Source of the DNA: Paenibacillus azoreducens
GTDB taxonomy: Bacteria > Bacillota > Bacilli > Paenibacillales > Paenibacillaceae
DNA: 64,000 bases
Direction of reading: 5' to 3'
Assembly (NCBI RefSeq): GCF_021654775.1
Contig: NZ_AP025343.1
Span: 1,054,001 to 1,118,000, forward strand
Part shown: positions 42,426 to 51,332 of the stretch, piece after piece
How positions within the stretch are numbered: the stretch's first letter is position 1
Layout: every line of letters begins with the position of its first letter
The notes under the pieces: model-generated
What the model was told of the DNA's origin: nothing
The model's database searches: none
What the model saw: only the letters and a program-made list of their open reading frames with translations
Made by a program: the position numbers and the translations under genes

Positions 42426-43514
42426 ATGAAAAAATTCTTAAAGATATTCGCTATTACTATTCTTGTAATTGTAATCGTGTCTATAGGAGCTTTGCTATTA
42501 TTTGGACGTAACAACCATAGTAATTTATCTGGAAGCATTTCTGATAAAATCGATCAATATTTGACCAATGAAAAATTTCAGGGAACCGTCCTAATTGCAA
42601 AGGAAGGTGAAATTTTATTTACAAAAGGTTATGGATTGGCAGCCACTGATTTACCTAATAACCCAAGCACGCTCTATCAGATTGCTTCATTATCCAAAAC
42701 ATTCACTGCAGTAGCAATCATGCAATTAGTAGAAAAGGAGCTTCTTAACGTAGATAACCCAATTTCACAATACTTTCCAGACTTTCCGAATGGAGAGTCT
42801 ATAACAATAAGTCATCTACTTAGTCATAGCTCGGGAATTCCGGACTATCTAAAGCCGAATTTCAAATTTGACTACAGCAAAGAATGGAATCCAAATGATA
42901 TTGTAAAAACCGTTAGCAATTCTGAATTAGAGTTTACCCCAGGTAAAAGCTTTAGTTATAGTAATACTGGTTATGTGATGTTAGGACTTATTGTTGAAAA
43001 AGTTAGCGGACAGTCATATGCAAATTACATAGAAGAGCATATTTTTAAGCCAAGCAACATGTTGAATTCTATGTTTACGGTTTCGGCTGGCATACCAAAA
43101 GCGGAAGGACATATAAAGGGGGAAGTCGGGCCCGTAATGCATAATTCTGCAGCGTTTGCAGCCGGGGATATCATTTCTACAGTTGAAGATTTAGAACGGT
43201 TTGACAGAGCCCTGCGTAATCATGCATTGATAAGTAAAGAATCATCAGAACTGATGAGTATGACCCATGCTAAAAAGTTTCCGTCTCAATATGGATATGG
43301 ATGGTATACGCAAGATGTCATGGGGAAAAAGGCAGTTGGGCATCCAGGAGGGTATCCAAGTGGTTTCCGTCATTATGTTACACGGCTAATGGACGAGGAA
43401 TTAACAGTGATCGTTCTTAGCAACGAGATGACGGTGAATTCCAAAAAAATCAACCGTAATCTTACATCCATCGTTCTTCAGCAGCCGATTTGGATATGGG
43501 AGGAGAAACTTTAG
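42426..43514 (+). CDS. Membrane-anchored beta-lactamase-family serine hydrolase
   Basis: The 362-residue protein has an N-terminal membrane anchor (about 5-27, FLKIFAITILVIVIVSIGAL) and an extracytoplasmic serine hydrolase domain. It has Ser88-x-x-Lys91 (SLSK), Tyr178-Ser-Asn180 (YSN) and an HPGGYPSG segment as third box. It resembles PbpE/AmpH-like D-Ala peptidases or esterases rather than true lactamases. Compared with the other serine hydrolase in the window it has no SLH repeats and sequences differ widely, so they are not a recent duplicate. It is AT-rich. Confidence 0.85.
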   Translation: MKKFLKIFAITILVIVIVSIGALLLFGRNNHSNLSGSISDKIDQYLTNEKFQGTVLIAKEGEILFTKGYGLAATDLPNNPSTLYQIASLSKTFTAVAIMQLVEKELLNVDNPISQYFPDFPNGESITISHLLSHSSGIPDYLKPNFKFDYSKEWNPNDIVKTVSNSELEFTPGKSFSYSNTGYVMLGLIVEKVSGQSYANYIEEHIFKPSNMLNSMFTVSAGIPKAEGHIKGEVGPVMHNSAAFAAGDIISTVEDLERFDRALRNHALISKESSELMSMTHAKKFPSQYGYGWYTQDVMGKKAVGHPGGYPSGFRHYVTRLMDEELTVIVLSNEMTVNSKKINRNLTSIVLQQPIWIWEEKL

Positions 43515-43578
43515 TTGGCACATATTATGGAGAATGGGGAGGAGAGTTGTTGGCATTCTGGGCTTTTTGCCCAATGTT

Positions 43579-43617
43579 CAATCCCCCGAAGCAAAAACTG
43601 TTCCGGGGGATTTTTGC
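43579..43617 (+). terminator. Rho-independent terminator
   Basis: ATCCCCCG (43581-43588) pairs with CGGGGGAT (43604-43611), followed by TTTTTG. Confidence 0.75.
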
Positions 43618-43662
43618 ATCCGTCGGCTCTTTCATTGTCATAATTCTAATGAAGATGCTCTT

Positions 43663-44184
43663 TTAGGCTAGAGCCTGTTCAACTTCCTGTTTTAACTCGG
43701 CTGCATCAATTTCAACGGGGTATTGGAACTCTTTGCCGTTAATGAATACAGTCGGCACCATCTTCACCTGACGTTTAATGGCTTCTGCTATAATGTTTAG
43801 ACTTAGGTCAATGTTATCGGGTTGTTCCTGCAAACCATATTCTTCGGTTAACAGCTTTTTAATGGAATGGCTGTCGGATTCGCTCCACTGGTTTTGTTTG
43901 GCGAATAAATCTTTCATAAGCTCGTAGGCTCGCTGCGGGTCCTTATAGTCTAAAAATGCGTTTGCCAGTGTACCATATAATAGCATTTCGCGTGGTTTAT
44001 CGTAATGTTTAACAACATATTGAACTTGCCCTTTCTCGATATAAGGGGTCAATGTTTCATCGGCTGCTTGAAAGAATGTTGCACAATACGGGCACGCCAG
44101 GTTCAAAAACACTTCTATTTTTACGGGCGCACTTTTTTTACCATAACTTAAAAATGCATTTTCGATCGCTTGTGTCATGTTCAA
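43663..44184 (-). CDS. DsbA-like thioredoxin-fold protein
   Basis: The 173-residue protein has the active-site CPYC (Cys31, Cys34; LACPYCATFF) and a helical insertion as in DsbA/thioredoxin_4 proteins. The cis-Pro loop is MVPTVFINGKEF. No signal peptide, so it is probably a cytosolic oxidoreductase. It is the last gene of a sulfonate-transport operon, 5 bases downstream of the binding-protein stop, suggesting a role in handling sulfur compounds. Confidence 0.85.
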   Translation of the reverse strand: MNMTQAIENAFLSYGKKSAPVKIEVFLNLACPYCATFFQAADETLTPYIEKGQVQYVVKHYDKPREMLLYGTLANAFLDYKDPQRAYELMKDLFAKQNQWSESDSHSIKKLLTEEYGLQEQPDNIDLSLNIIAEAIKRQVKMVPTVFINGKEFQYPVEIDAAELKQEVEQALA

Positions 44185-44189
44185 TCCTC

Positions 44190-45224
44190 CTATTTGATAT
44201 TGCTTGGAATGACGGACTTGTCGATATGAACGGCGTCTTTGATGTTAATTTTGGCATCTAGCAGTCCTGCGTCAACGAATTTATCGGCCAGTTTTTGCTG
44301 GCTTGCGATGATAGCTTCACCCATCTGTTGAACGCCGAATGTACGGCGATCATTGGCTTTTTGAAGAGGAGCAACGTCTAACCCCAATTCAGTGGATAAG
44401 ATTTTCGAAATTTCCTGTTTATTTTCATTGGCCCATGCATCGGCATTTTGCAATTCTTGAAGAATGGTCGTCACGACTTCCGGTTTTTTGTCCAGAAGGT
44501 CTTTCGTCGCAAAATAGAACGTCCGATTTTCCGAATTCCCGGAGCCATTGACAATGGTACGCGTTTTTACCGTGTTTTCTACAATCGCCAAGTACGGATC
44601 CCAAGTGCCATATACGTCGAACTCGCCTTTAGTAAAGGCAGCCAGGCCCTCCGCGGCATCTTTATAAAACTTAATGTTGACTTCGTTTGGAGCAATACCG
44701 GCTTTCTCCAAGGCAACCAAGAGCAGGTAATGCTGATTGCCGCCTTTGGTTACCCCGATCGTTTTCCCTTTCAGGTCATTTACGCTTTGGATCTCGGAAT
44801 CTGCTTTGACAACGAGTGCAACGCCTTCCGGATATGGAGATTCGGATGCCACATAGTTCAAAGGATGTCCGCCTGCTTGCATAAATACAGCGTTACCGTC
44901 AGATGCATGGCCGAAGTCAATGTTATTCGTATTTAAAGCTTCCAATAAAACGGTGCCTGTAGGGAACACCTTCCATTCTACTTTATAGCCTTTCTCGCTT
45001 AATGCTTTATCCAAATTCCCGTGTTCTTTTAAAATGTTTAGCGTATTTCCTTTTTGATAACCTATGGTGACGACGCCTTTTTGATTACTTGGAGATGTAC
45101 TAGCAGACCCGTCGGCAGAGCCGCTAGTAGAACTGCCGCCAGAACTGCTGGCAGAACCGTTGCCGCAGGCAGCTAAAACCAAAGCAAATAGGGCAACTAG
45201 AGTAAATAAAAATGTTTTTTTCAT
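44190..45224 (-). CDS. ssuA: Aliphatic sulfonate/taurine ABC transporter binding lipoprotein
   Basis: The 344-residue lipoprotein has lipobox LVLAAC (Cys20), a Ser/Gly-rich linker, then the SsuA/TauA-NMT1-like fold. Motifs are GYQKGNTLNILKEHGNLDKA, VFPTGTVLLEALNTNNIDFG and DLKGKTIGVTKGGNQHYLLL. It delivers alkanesulfonates to the SsuBC transporter for sulfur supply. TAGGAG precedes the ATG. Confidence 0.88.
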   Translation of the reverse strand: MKKTFLFTLVALFALVLAACGNGSASSSGGSSTSGSADGSASTSPSNQKGVVTIGYQKGNTLNILKEHGNLDKALSEKGYKVEWKVFPTGTVLLEALNTNNIDFGHASDGNAVFMQAGGHPLNYVASESPYPEGVALVVKADSEIQSVNDLKGKTIGVTKGGNQHYLLLVALEKAGIAPNEVNIKFYKDAAEGLAAFTKGEFDVYGTWDPYLAIVENTVKTRTIVNGSGNSENRTFYFATKDLLDKKPEVVTTILQELQNADAWANENKQEISKILSTELGLDVAPLQKANDRRTFGVQQMGEAIIASQQKLADKFVDAGLLDAKINIKDAVHIDKSVIPSNIK

Positions 45225-45227
45225 GTC

Positions 45228-45923
45228 CTACACTCCTAAAATTTGATTTAATATTTTTTTCTCATGGAAGGTAAACGTATCGTTTCGTTCCCGTGGCCTT
45301 GGCAAGTCAATGCGTTCATCTAACTGTATGGCACCCCGGTCGATCACGATAACGCGATCCGCTAAACGCACGGCTTCCGTTACATCATGGGTCACAAGAA
45401 GGGAGGTGAATTTCTGCTGCTGCCACAGCTCTTCAATCAGGTTTTGCATTTCAATCCGGGTTAACGCGTCCAGCGCGCCAAGCGGTTCATCAAACAGCAA
45501 AATATCCGGATGGCTTGCTAACGCCCGGGCCAGGGCAATGCGTTGTTTTTGTCCGCCTGACAGCTGATCGGGCCAATCATATCGTTTATCGATCAATCCC
45601 ACTTTTTCCAGAGATTCTTGGGCGACGCTCGGATTGACTGCGCCAAGTTCAATATTCTTCATAATATTTTTCCAGGGCAGCAGCCTATCATCTTGGAACA
45701 TGATCCGGATTTTCGGATCGTTTGCTTCTTTGCCGGAAAAATGCAATTCTCCTCTCGTGATCTGCGTAAGCTTTGCGATGATGCGCAGTAGAGTGCTCTT
45801 TCCGCAGCCGCTTCTTCCAACGATGGCCGTAAAGCTTCCTTGTTCGATGGATAATTCGATATTCTGTAATACTTCGTTATCGCCGTAACTTTTGCTGACA
45901 TTTTTCAGTTCAATGTTGACCAT
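45228..45923 (-). CDS. ssuB: Sulfonate ABC transporter ATP-binding protein
   Basis: The 231-residue ATPase has Walker A GRSGCGKST (36-44), signature LSGGQKQR and Walker B ILLFDEP. It belongs to the SsuB/TauB group. The start at 45923 was preferred because GGGGG is 5 bases upstream; the frame extends 4 codons further. The binding-protein gene starts 3 bases after its stop. Confidence 0.9.
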   Translation of the reverse strand: MVNIELKNVSKSYGDNEVLQNIELSIEQGSFTAIVGRSGCGKSTLLRIIAKLTQITRGELHFSGKEANDPKIRIMFQDDRLLPWKNIMKNIELGAVNPSVAQESLEKVGLIDKRYDWPDQLSGGQKQRIALARALASHPDILLFDEPLGALDALTRIEMQNLIEELWQQQKFTSLLVTHDVTEAVRLADRVIVIDRGAIQLDERIDLPRPRERNDTFTFHEKKILNQILGV

Positions 45924-45943
45924 GACGTCCCCCAAAAAGCTAG

Positions 45944-46723
45944 TTATTTCCTACGGTAAACAGGATTCCATTTTAAAAAGCGGCGCTCAAACAGTTTTGC
46001 AATGTAATCGGACAGCTTTCCTAGTATCGCGTATAGAACGATGGTTAACACGACAATGTCCATCTGCATGAATTCCCGGGCACTCGTTGCCATAAAGCCA
46101 ATCCCTGAATCAGCGCCGATGGTCTCCGCTACGATTAATGACATCCACATGACGCCAAGCGCATAACGAATGCCTACCAGAATGGAAGACAAGGCGCCGG
46201 GCAAAATAATGTTCACAAACAATTTCCACTTCGATAACCCATAAACGGTTCCCATCTCAATCAGTTTTCGATCCACATTTTGAATACCGCTAAAAGTGTT
46301 TATGTATACAGGAAACATGACGCCAAGCGCAACGAGAAAAATTTTGGCGGATTCACCGATTCCAAACCATAAAATGACAAGCGGAATCAACGCCAAGTGA
46401 GGGATGGTACGGATCATTTGCATGGTTGTGTCCGTTGTGATTTCAAAAAACTTAACCGTTCCATTTAATAGGCCAAGTGTAAAACCGATGATCCCCCCTA
46501 TGAGAAATCCGATTAAAGCACGCTCGGTACTAATCAAAACATGTTCTTGCAATTTACCGGAACTCGTTAATTTGATTGCAGCATCAACGACGTCCAATGG
46601 CGTTGGCAGGATGGAGGAACTGATAATCTCGGATTGCCCAAGTATTTGCCAAAGTACAATCATTAGGATTGGAAAAAGCCATGGAAACAAATGATTTGTA
46701 TACCTTTTATTGATTTTTCTCAT
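45944..46723 (-). CDS. ssuC: Sulfonate ABC transporter permease
   Basis: The 259-residue permease has six membrane helices and the EAA-like loop GTVYGLSKWKLFVNIILPGA near 165. It matches SsuC. The start at 46723 follows GGGAGATC; an earlier in-frame ATG (46768) lacks a ribosome site. It is the first gene of the ssuCBA-dsbA-like operon. Confidence 0.88.
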   Translation of the reverse strand: MRKINKRYTNHLFPWLFPILMIVLWQILGQSEIISSSILPTPLDVVDAAIKLTSSGKLQEHVLISTERALIGFLIGGIIGFTLGLLNGTVKFFEITTDTTMQMIRTIPHLALIPLVILWFGIGESAKIFLVALGVMFPVYINTFSGIQNVDRKLIEMGTVYGLSKWKLFVNIILPGALSSILVGIRYALGVMWMSLIVAETIGADSGIGFMATSAREFMQMDIVVLTIVLYAILGKLSDYIAKLFERRFLKWNPVYRRK

Positions 46724-46778
46724 CTTCTGATCTCCCGAAAATTGTAGAAATGATGAATATGATAGCAAGTTGTGTTTG

Positions 46779-46808
46779 ATTATAGAGAATTCCGATGAGA
46801 TTTGTCAA
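46779..46808 (-). promoter_or_regulatory. Sigma-A promoter of the sulfonate operon
   Basis: On the minus strand: TTGACA (46808-46803), an 18-base spacer, TATAAT (46784-46779); both boxes are perfect. The start should be near 46772, about 50 bases before ssuC. Confidence 0.75.
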
Positions 46809-46900
46809 CAATAAAAATGAACGATGTTGATAGGAGATAATCTGAAAAGCTAACGGACAGGGCAGACGCTATAGAACCGATCAGCCGTCGACCGATTGAT

Positions 46901-48308
46901 TTATCAATTAGCCGAGAATACTCGTGACTTTAGTCATGCAGATGAATCGGCTTCAGTTGAGGCATAGCTTTAGCTATGTTAATCAACTGACGTATGTTAA
47001 GCTTAAAACAAATAAGAAGTGAGGTGAATGCCATGCCTCGACATAAAGCTTATAAGTTTCGGATCTATCCAAATCAAGAACAGCAAATATTAATCGCTAA
47101 AACTATCGGTTGTTCCAGATTTGTCTACAATCACTTTCTAAATATGTGGAATACAGCTTATTCAAATACAGGAAAAGGTCTATCTTACCCTTCTTGTTCT
47201 GCTATGCTTCCCAAAATGAAGAAGGACGTTGAGACTTGTTGGTTGAAAGAAGTCGATAGCATCGCACTCCAATCCTCTCTTTTAAACTTAGCGGATTCTT
47301 TTTCTCGTTTTTTCAAAAAACAAAATAAAAGGCCTCAATTCAAAAGTAAAAAGAATCCCGTTCAAAGCTATACTACGAAGAACGTGAATCAAAGCATTGA
47401 AATCAAAGAAAACTACGTGAAGCTACCTAAACTCGGATTCGTAAAGTTGGCTAAAAGCCGAGAACCGAAAGGACGTATACTTAATGCTACCCTTCGTAAA
47501 AATGCGAGTGGAAAATTCTTCGTCTCCATCCTGTGTGAGGAAGAAATCGATGAACTACCGAAAGTGAATTCCGCGATTGGTATTGACTTAGGTATCACAG
47601 ATTTTGCAATTCTATCGGATAGTCAGAAGAAAGATAACCATAGATTCACTGCCCAGATGGAAAAGAAACTGAAACGAGAACAGCGTAAGTTGTCACGTCG
47701 TGCCTTCCTGGCTAAAAAGAAGGGAATCGACCTTTTTCATGCGGAGAACTACCAAAAACAAAAGCGAAAAGTCGCTAGACTCCACGAAAAAGTGATGAAT
47801 CAACGTACCGATTTTCTAAATAAGTTAAGTACAGAAATCATCAAAAACCACGATGTGATCTGTATAGAGGACTTAAACACAAAAGGTATGTTACGTAATC
47901 GTAAATTAGCGAAAAGCATCTCTGACGTATCCTGGTCTAGTTTTGTAGAAAAGTTACAATACAAAGCCGACTGGTACGGTCGTCAAATTGTAAAGGTAGA
48001 TCCATGGTTTCCCTCAAGCCAGATTTGTTCTGAATGTGGACACCTAGATGGAAAGAAACCGCTCCACATTCGGGAATGGACTTGCCCCATTTGTCATACC
48101 CATCACGACCGTGATATCAATGCGAGCAAAAATATCTTGATAGAAGGATTGAGAATACAAGCTCTATCATAGACCAGACACAAAGAACCGTAGGTACTAC
48201 GGGGATAGCTTGGTAAATAAGAGAAACCGCTGATTGTCGTGTATGCCACGATCGATCAAGTATGCTCTCTTCCCAAGAATCTCGTGACTTTAGTCATGAG
48301 AGGTTCAA
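46901..48308 (+). mobile_element. TnpB-only IS200/IS605-family element (IS1341-like)
   Basis: The left end follows TTGAT (46896-46900) and carries the hairpin CGTGAC-TTTA-GTCATG (46923-46938). The right end carries the nearly identical hairpin CTCGTGAC-TTTA-GTCATGAG (48284-48301), followed by AGGTTCAA. The only gene is tnpB; no TnpA transposase is present, so the copy cannot move by itself. Ends were placed by analogy with ISDra2 (TTGAT target, TTCAA end) and may be off by a few bases. Confidence 0.75.
47033..48172 (+). CDS. tnpB: TnpB, RNA-guided nuclease of IS200/IS605 elements
   Basis: The 379-residue protein is complete. RuvC residues are Asp185 (GIDLGITD), Glu279 (CIEDLN) and Asp361 (HDRDINAS). 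A zinc finger is formed by Cys332, Cys335, Cys351 and Cys354. The basic N-terminal region begins [20 protein letters not shown]. TnpB cuts DNA next to a short motif using an RNA from the element's right end. The start at 47033 has GAGG 8 bases upstream. The frame is intact, so the nuclease may be active. Confidence 0.92.
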   Translation: MPRHKAYKFRIYPNQEQQILIAKTIGCSRFVYNHFLNMWNTAYSNTGKGLSYPSCSAMLPKMKKDVETCWLKEVDSIALQSSLLNLADSFSRFFKKQNKRPQFKSKKNPVQSYTTKNVNQSIEIKENYVKLPKLGFVKLAKSREPKGRILNATLRKNASGKFFVSILCEEEIDELPKVNSAIGIDLGITDFAILSDSQKKDNHRFTAQMEKKLKREQRKLSRRAFLAKKKGIDLFHAENYQKQKRKVARLHEKVMNQRTDFLNKLSTEIIKNHDVICIEDLNTKGMLRNRKLAKSISDVSWSSFVEKLQYKADWYGRQIVKVDPWFPSSQICSECGHLDGKKPLHIREWTCPICHTHHDRDINASKNILIEGLRIQALS

Positions 48309-48330
48309 TTCGGCAAGTTGGGTACAACGT
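48120..48330 (+). ncRNA. Predicted omega RNA (right-end RNA guide)
   Basis: In related elements the guide RNA spans the end of tnpB and the right end and continues about 16-20 bases into flanking DNA as the guide. Here that flank is TTCGGCAAGTTGGGTACA, just upstream of the glycine T-box. The region contains several hairpins, the last at 48284-48301. Boundaries are inferred. Confidence 0.5.
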
Positions 48331-48344
48331 TGTGCAAAGCATAA

Positions 48345-48610
48345 GCGCGGCCATGAAGGATAAAGAGTACCCGCCGCCACTTTCGCACAAGCGACCCGGG
48401 GACGGTGAAAGCCCGGGGAAAGAAGCGGGGAAACGGCGATCCGGAGCCGCAGTCGAAGAAAGGGGACGCGCGTTCGGCATGATCGAACGTTACGGAAAAC
48501 GCCTATATGCGGAAATTCCGGCGGCGCGTCAACTAGGGTGGAACCGCGGGTGCGTCATACAAGCTCTCGTCCCTAGGCATAGTTCTATGTCATGGGAGAG
48601 GGCTTTTTCT
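48345..48610 (+). promoter_or_regulatory. Glycine T-box riboswitch of glyS
   Basis: The T-box sequence AGGGTGGAACCGCGG lies at 48535-48549 and a terminator at 48563-48608 (CTCTCGTCCC pairing with GGGAGAG, then TTTTT). Stem I has a GACGGTGAAAG terminal loop (48401-48411), and GGC at 48435-48437 is the likely specifier for tRNA-Gly. The leader begins only about 40-50 bases after the end of the TnpB element. Confidence 0.88.
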
Positions 48611-48670
48611 ATTTGTTTTTAAGCTGCTCATGGCCAAAACAATCTGTTCGGTATAAGGAGAGAAGCAGAA

Positions 48671-50053
48671 ATGAGTGTCAACATGGATCAAATCGTAGCG
48701 CTGGCGAAGCATCGGGGGTTCATCTTTCCGGGCTCGGAAATATACGGGGGCCTTGCGAACACATGGGACTACGGACCGCTCGGCGTCGAGCTGAAAAACA
48801 ACATCAAGCGGGCATGGTGGAAGAAGTTTATCCAGGAATCGCCGTACAACGTCGGTCTGGACGCCGCCATCCTGATGAACCCGCAAGCGTGGGTCGCTTC
48901 CGGACACGTCGGCAATTTCAACGATCCGATGATCGACTGCAAGCAGTGCAAGGCGCGTCACCGCGCCGATAAGCTGATCGAGAACGCATTGTCGGAGAAA
49001 GGCATCGAGATGATCGTCGAGGGCCTTTCGTTCGAGCAAATGCGCAAGCTGATCGACGAGCACGCCATCGATTGTCCGGATTGCGGCAGCCGCGATTTTA
49101 CCGACATCCGCCAGTTCAACCTGATGTTCAAGACGTTCCAGGGCGTCACCGAATCGAGCACGAACGAAATTTATTTGCGTCCGGAAACGGCGCAAGGCAT
49201 TTTCGTCAATTTCAAAAACGTACAGCGCACGATGCGCAAAAAATTGCCGCTTGGCATTGGCCAAATCGGCAAAAGCTTCCGTAACGAAATTACGCCGGGC
49301 AACTTTACATTCCGGACGCGCGAGTTCGAGCAGATGGAGCTTGAATTTTTCTGCAAGCCGGGCGAAGATTTGAAATGGTTCGCTTATTGGCGCACGTTTT
49401 GCTTCGAATGGCTGAAATCGCTGGGCCTGAAGGAAGCGAACATCCGGCTGCGCGACCATTCGGAAGATGAGCTGTCCCACTACAGCAACGCCACGACGGA
49501 CATCGAGTTCAAGTTCCCGTTCGGCTGGGGCGAGCTGTGGGGAATCGCCGATCGTACCGACTATGATTTGAAGCAGCATATGGAACACTCCGGCGAAGAT
49601 TTTCATTATATCGATCAAGAGGCGAACGAGCGGTACGTGCCGTATTGCATCGAGCCGTCGCTCGGCGCGGACCGGGTGACGCTGGCGTTTCTGATCGACG
49701 CGTTCGAGGAACAGCAGCTCGAAGGGGACGGCAGCCGCACTGTGCTGCATTTGCATCCGGCGCTTGCGCCGTTCAAGGCGGCCGTATTCCCGCTGTCGAA
49801 GAAGCTGTCCGAAGGGGCAAGCGGCGTATTCGCCGAGCTGGCGAAGCATTTCAACGTCGAGTACGACGAAGCGGGCTCGATCGGCAAACGGTATCGCCGT
49901 CATGATGAAATCGGCACGCCATTCTGCATTACGTACGACTTCGAGTCCGAGCAGGACGGGCAAGTAACCGTGCGCGACCGCGACACGATGGAGCAAACGC
50001 GGATTCCGATCGCCGAGCTAAAGGCGTTTATCGAAAGCAGGATTGTCTTTTAA
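48671..50053 (+). CDS. glyS: Glycyl-tRNA synthetase, single-chain dimeric type
   Basis: The 460-residue class II enzyme matches the alpha2 GlyRS. The start reads [20 protein letters not shown]. Motif 2 is [20 protein letters not shown] and motif 3 lies in the [16 protein letters not shown] segment. An anticodon-binding domain is at the C-terminus (about 355-460). It charges tRNA-Gly in the cytosol and is controlled by the T-box upstream. AAGGAG precedes the ATG. Confidence 0.95.
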   Translation: MSVNMDQIVALAKHRGFIFPGSEIYGGLANTWDYGPLGVELKNNIKRAWWKKFIQESPYNVGLDAAILMNPQAWVASGHVGNFNDPMIDCKQCKARHRADKLIENALSEKGIEMIVEGLSFEQMRKLIDEHAIDCPDCGSRDFTDIRQFNLMFKTFQGVTESSTNEIYLRPETAQGIFVNFKNVQRTMRKKLPLGIGQIGKSFRNEITPGNFTFRTREFEQMELEFFCKPGEDLKWFAYWRTFCFEWLKSLGLKEANIRLRDHSEDELSHYSNATTDIEFKFPFGWGELWGIADRTDYDLKQHMEHSGEDFHYIDQEANERYVPYCIEPSLGADRVTLAFLIDAFEEQQLEGDGSRTVLHLHPALAPFKAAVFPLSKKLSEGASGVFAELAKHFNVEYDEAGSIGKRYRRHDEIGTPFCITYDFESEQDGQVTVRDRDTMEQTRIPIAELKAFIESRIVF

Positions 50054-50270
50054 GCTGCGCTGGAGATCGATCCTGAGTTAACGTTGCTTTGAATGTCGCC
50101 GAACTCTTTGCTTCGCTGGCGTTCTTCTACCGCTCTCTTTCCCGGTGACCAGACCAATGCCCGCTAAAAGGCTCAGTGTACCGTGGTGTTTGTTCGGAAT
50201 CACGCCCGGGTAGCGGGATGTTTGCCGGGAACAGTTGGTAAATCCAAGGAGGTTTTCTGAAAAGATAACC

Positions 50271-50470
50271 TATATAAGTTGAACTAAAGAAAATGAAAAG
50301 GGATAGGCGAGAGGAGGAAATGATTCTGGAGAAGCGGAGCGTTCGCCTTTGTGAGCGGATTTCCACCATAGATTAGGTTCAAATCATAGAAATCTGGGAG
50401 CAACAGCGATCGAAAGAACATTACATCCGGCTCCCTCCTTCCGTTCATAAACATTGGTTCAACTTATATA
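50271..50470. repeat. Dispersed repeat family A, copy 3, with perfect terminal inverted repeats
   Basis: The 200-bp element is bounded by TATATAAGTTGAAC (50271-50284) and its exact complement GTTCAACTTATATA (50457-50470). The interior has the family motifs GAAGCGGAGCGTTCGCCTTT, CATAGAAATCTGGGAGCAAC and GCGATCGAAAGAAC. It contains no gene. Perfect ends without a transposase are the signature of a MITE-like element. It lies just upstream of the Imm51-like gene. Confidence 0.75.
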
Positions 50471-50516
50471 GAAAAAGACCCTCTATGAGGCTTTTGGAAA
50501 CGAAGGAGGAAGTGTT

Positions 50517-51296
50517 ATGGAAAAAGACCTGTTGGAACAGCTAAACTGTTGGCATGACGATGATGAATTTGAAAAAATAGTTGGCAAGATTACGGAAATT
50601 CCCGAACAGGATAGAGACTATGATTTAGTCAGCCATTTGGCGAGAGCATTAAACAATTTGGACCGTTACGATGAAGCATTGCAGCAGCTTTCGACGATCA
50701 AAACGGAAGGGGAGCATGACCCTCTTTGGCATTTTCGTGTAGGGTATGCCTACTACTATCTATCGCAATATGAGGACGCAGTAACAGCATTCGAAATGGC
50801 GAATAAACTGGATCCCGAGGATGAAGATGCTGTGATGCTTTTAAAATGGAGCCGTCACGAGGTTGGCATAACAAGCCCTCAAGAGAAGTCGATGACAGTG
50901 CAGCCAAACGCTATTGCTTCAGTGAAGAATGATCCTCCGGCGAATGAGCTCATAAGTTTTAAAGAAAGAATCAAACCGTTTCAGTTCATAGAGCATGATA
51001 GCGGCAATGTGTCCTTGATTTTGAATGTTGGTGTTTATAAAGATGAGGTTTTTCAGACAAGAGCTGACGAGGGATTTGAAGGCAACGGTTACGATTGGGG
51101 ATCTTTAGCGGTGGTCTTTCTTGAGGAAAAAATGCCTCAACTAGAAGATACCGTACATTTTGACCCGGAAGCCGATATGTTCTGCGCTTATTCAGACAAT
51201 AGAGAGGCTTTGCAAAAATTTGCGATCGGGTTTAAAGATGCTTGCGAAGATGACGCCGTAATCAGGGATTTATTCTCCCGAGCTGAATTGGATTGA
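50517..51296 (+). CDS. TPR plus Imm51-like immunity protein
   Basis: The 259-residue protein has TPR-like helices (about 35-115: YDLVSHLARALNNLDRYDEA, WHFRVGYAYYYLSQYEDAVT). The C-terminal domain (about 145-257) resembles Imm51: DEGFEGNGYDWGSLAVVFLE, FDPEADMFCAYS. Imm51 proteins are predicted to neutralise polymorphic toxins; no toxin gene is visible here. AAGGAGG precedes the ATG. Its start lies 47 bases after the family A repeat, so the repeat may affect its promoter. Confidence 0.65.
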   Translation: MEKDLLEQLNCWHDDDEFEKIVGKITEIPEQDRDYDLVSHLARALNNLDRYDEALQQLSTIKTEGEHDPLWHFRVGYAYYYLSQYEDAVTAFEMANKLDPEDEDAVMLLKWSRHEVGITSPQEKSMTVQPNAIASVKNDPPANELISFKERIKPFQFIEHDSGNVSLILNVGVYKDEVFQTRADEGFEGNGYDWGSLAVVFLEEKMPQLEDTVHFDPEADMFCAYSDNREALQKFAIGFKDACEDDAVIRDLFSRAELD

Positions 51297-51332
51297 ACCG
51301 AGGACAAACAGTTAGGACTAAATTGACGATGA

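Noticed and set aside
48590..49996. 468-codon minus-strand frame opposite glyS
   Set aside because: Shadow frame; glyS on the plus strand is complete and T-box controlled.
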